In this document: positions 62,655 through 64,000 of the stretch, piece by piece
Numbering within the stretch: the first letter of the stretch is position 1
Layout of the letters: each line of letters starts with the position of its first letter
Source of the DNA: Tomocerus qinae
Taxonomy: Eukaryota; Arthropoda; Collembola; Entomobryomorpha; Tomoceridae
Direction of reading: 5' to 3'
DNA: 64,000 nt
Assembly (NCBI GenBank): GCA_020055645.1
Contig: CM034546.1
Span: 69,564,001-69,628,000 of the forward strand
Made by a program: the position numbers and the translations under genes
The notes under the pieces: model-generated
What the model saw: only the letters and a program-made list of their open reading frames with translations
What the model was told of the DNA's origin: nothing
The model's database searches: none

Positions 62655-63504
62655 TTGACGTAAATTAAGCAAAAGCACCGTATGTTATGCACAAGAATTG
62701 AAAAATCGGTTTGCCATATTTATTTTTCAAATTTTAGGTTTTTACGAGGTCTCGAAGCTAACCAAATGGTAGCCAAACAATTTAAATACAATTTTGGTGA
62801 TTATAAAAGCTTTAGTCCCTCAAAAATCTATATATCGGTCTATTCCATTGAGGGTCGATATACTAGGATTTAGCCATAGAAATCGATTGTGAATTGACGA
62901 TGCGGTACAATTACACAATTTTTATTAAAATTACTCTTATTATCAGCTTAGTTTTAGCTTCCCTGAGTAAGGCAGCGTATAGGGCCAGTCTTTTGTGTCC
63001 AACTTTCGAACGAATTATTTGAAGTTGACCAAACTAGAGAAATGAAAGCTTATAAAATGGTTCGAAATAACGTACAAGCGAACATATTTGCTATCAAATC
63101 TAAACGTTTACAACATCTAATTGATTTTAGGAAAATTTTTACATTCGTTATCGCACTAGATAATAGTTTTGCGTGCATGTGCGTCAGTAAAAATCCTTAC
63201 TGCAAATAATGAGCTTAGTGCTACATAATAAAATATTTATTTATCAGTAGGTATTTAATCCTCTTTTATTCTTTTATTGTCTTTTAGCAATGACATATGA
63301 AATAAATATATGTGAATTAATTCTCCAAACTAATATATTAAAGTCATTTCGTGTCTGAACAATTTTCGACGAAATCTCGAAATTGAACTCAGATAATGAT
63401 TTAAATGTTAACATAAGAAACGTCTGTCATTTAATGTTAGAGCTTTGAGTTGACCTTAAAGGACCTTAAAAATTAAGTCACGATTTACGGCTTCATAATT
63501 TATA
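62655..63504. other. Intergenic DNA, one copy of a 45-bp dispersed motif
   Basis: Positions 62827-62870 carry the third copy of the tatatcggtctattcc...gatatactaggat motif. Nothing else was recognised between the TTAA-flanked element and the end of the immunoglobulin-domain gene. Confidence 0.4.
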
Positions 63505-64000
63505 CTATACAGGGATATCTGTGATGGATTTTTCTATCCACCTTGTGGGCGAGTTTAATAGGGGTGCAACACATGTAACGCTCGAGATGTCTGTTTTAGT
63601 GTCCACATTGATTGTAAGTTCACTATAAACTTCTCTAGGAGGTCCAAAGTCGCCATCTGAAATAAGTGAAAATGTAATTTTTCATGATTTATATGAAAAT
63701 ATTCACATTTATTGTATGCATCTCTACTATATTATAATAAATAATGCTTAAAAATGGAAAGTGACATTATAAAACACTTTCCATATTTGGATTCAAAAAC
63801 TGACCTTTGCCATAAACGTATTCAGCAGTGCCGTCTTTTCTCTTAACAATCCACTTAAACCCAAATTCAAGATAGAAAAGTGGTCCTTCACACGTGAAAC
63901 TTACTGCATTTTGCCCACTTTTCCAAGCCCTTATTCGTAATACCTTTTCCGGCGGAAACACCACATTTGTCGAATCAATTGGGTAGAAAGCTAATCGATT
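63505..64000 (-). CDS. 3' end of an immunoglobulin-domain protein (partial)
   Basis: Two exons are visible, 64000-63805 (running off the window) and 63656-63505. They are joined by a GTCAGT donor and a TTTCAG acceptor in phase 1. The joined protein has the hallmarks of one Ig-like fold: VSFTCEG with the first Cys, FKWIVKRKDG with the core Trp, then YSELTINVDTKTDISSVTCVAP with the second Cys. It ends shortly after with a stop and shows no membrane segment. The final domain of a secreted or matrix IgSF protein is likely. The family cannot be named from this fragment. Confidence 0.65.

Noticed and set aside
1..64000. tRNA, rRNA or other structural RNA genes
   Set aside because: No cloverleaf with consensus A and B boxes or rRNA core sequence was recognised on reading. 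A covariance-model scan was not possible here.

Overview
This is animal nuclear DNA, most likely from an arthropod (probably a hexapod). It is AT-rich. Its genes are split by GT-AG introns, some as short as 58 bp. It carries a glycogenin-like exon set, an insect-type GMC oxidoreductase, a CS-alpha-beta (defensin-like) peptide gene with a TATA box, and several non-autonomous hAT-type elements with 8-bp target duplications. I cannot name the species from the sequence alone.

The left half (about 2.7-30.7 kb) holds two head-to-tail copies, both on the minus strand, of a giant type I polyketide synthase (PKS). The right copy (30538 to 18491) can be assembled into eight exons and an uninterrupted protein of about 3186 residues. 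Its domain order is glycogenin-like GT8 / KS / AT / DH / C-methyltransferase / pseudo-KR / ER / KR / ACP / thioester reductase. The first seven small exons encode the glycosyltransferase-like front plus the start of KS, and one 8.47-kb exon encodes nearly all the rest. The left copy (14906 to 2729) has the same exon layout but is a pseudogene: it has stop codons, frameshifts, a deletion that removes two KS catalytic histidines, and an internal duplication of about 0.67 kb. A third remnant, only the 3' end of a PKS, lies at about 38.45-38.75 kb, so the array once had at least three copies. The GT8-PKS-reductase fusion is the most unusual thing in the window.

In the middle, a GMC oxidoreductase (33524-37824, plus strand) is divergently arranged with the intact PKS, about 3 kb away. 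Its FAD-binding front is good, but the usual catalytic His is replaced. Next come two small secreted proteins in convergent orientation: a tentative lipocalin-like protein (40744-42101, plus) and a two-module CS-alpha-beta peptide gene (43442-42682, minus).

The right half is dominated by repeats and by one remarkable gene. Its first exon (50291-50399) encodes a signal peptide. Its second exon (53159-58329) encodes about 330 copies of the pentapeptide TEPSS from a nearly invariant 15-bp unit. The gene is predicted to make a secreted, acidic, mucin-like protein of about 1759 residues. Around it are hAT-type elements (15758-16370, 45675-46695, 48126-48787, 50692-51862), a long hairpin built of 32-bp units (52498-52870), and a TTAA-flanked element holding two further hairpins (61241-62650). 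The window ends in the last two exons of an immunoglobulin-domain protein on the minus strand (64000-63505).
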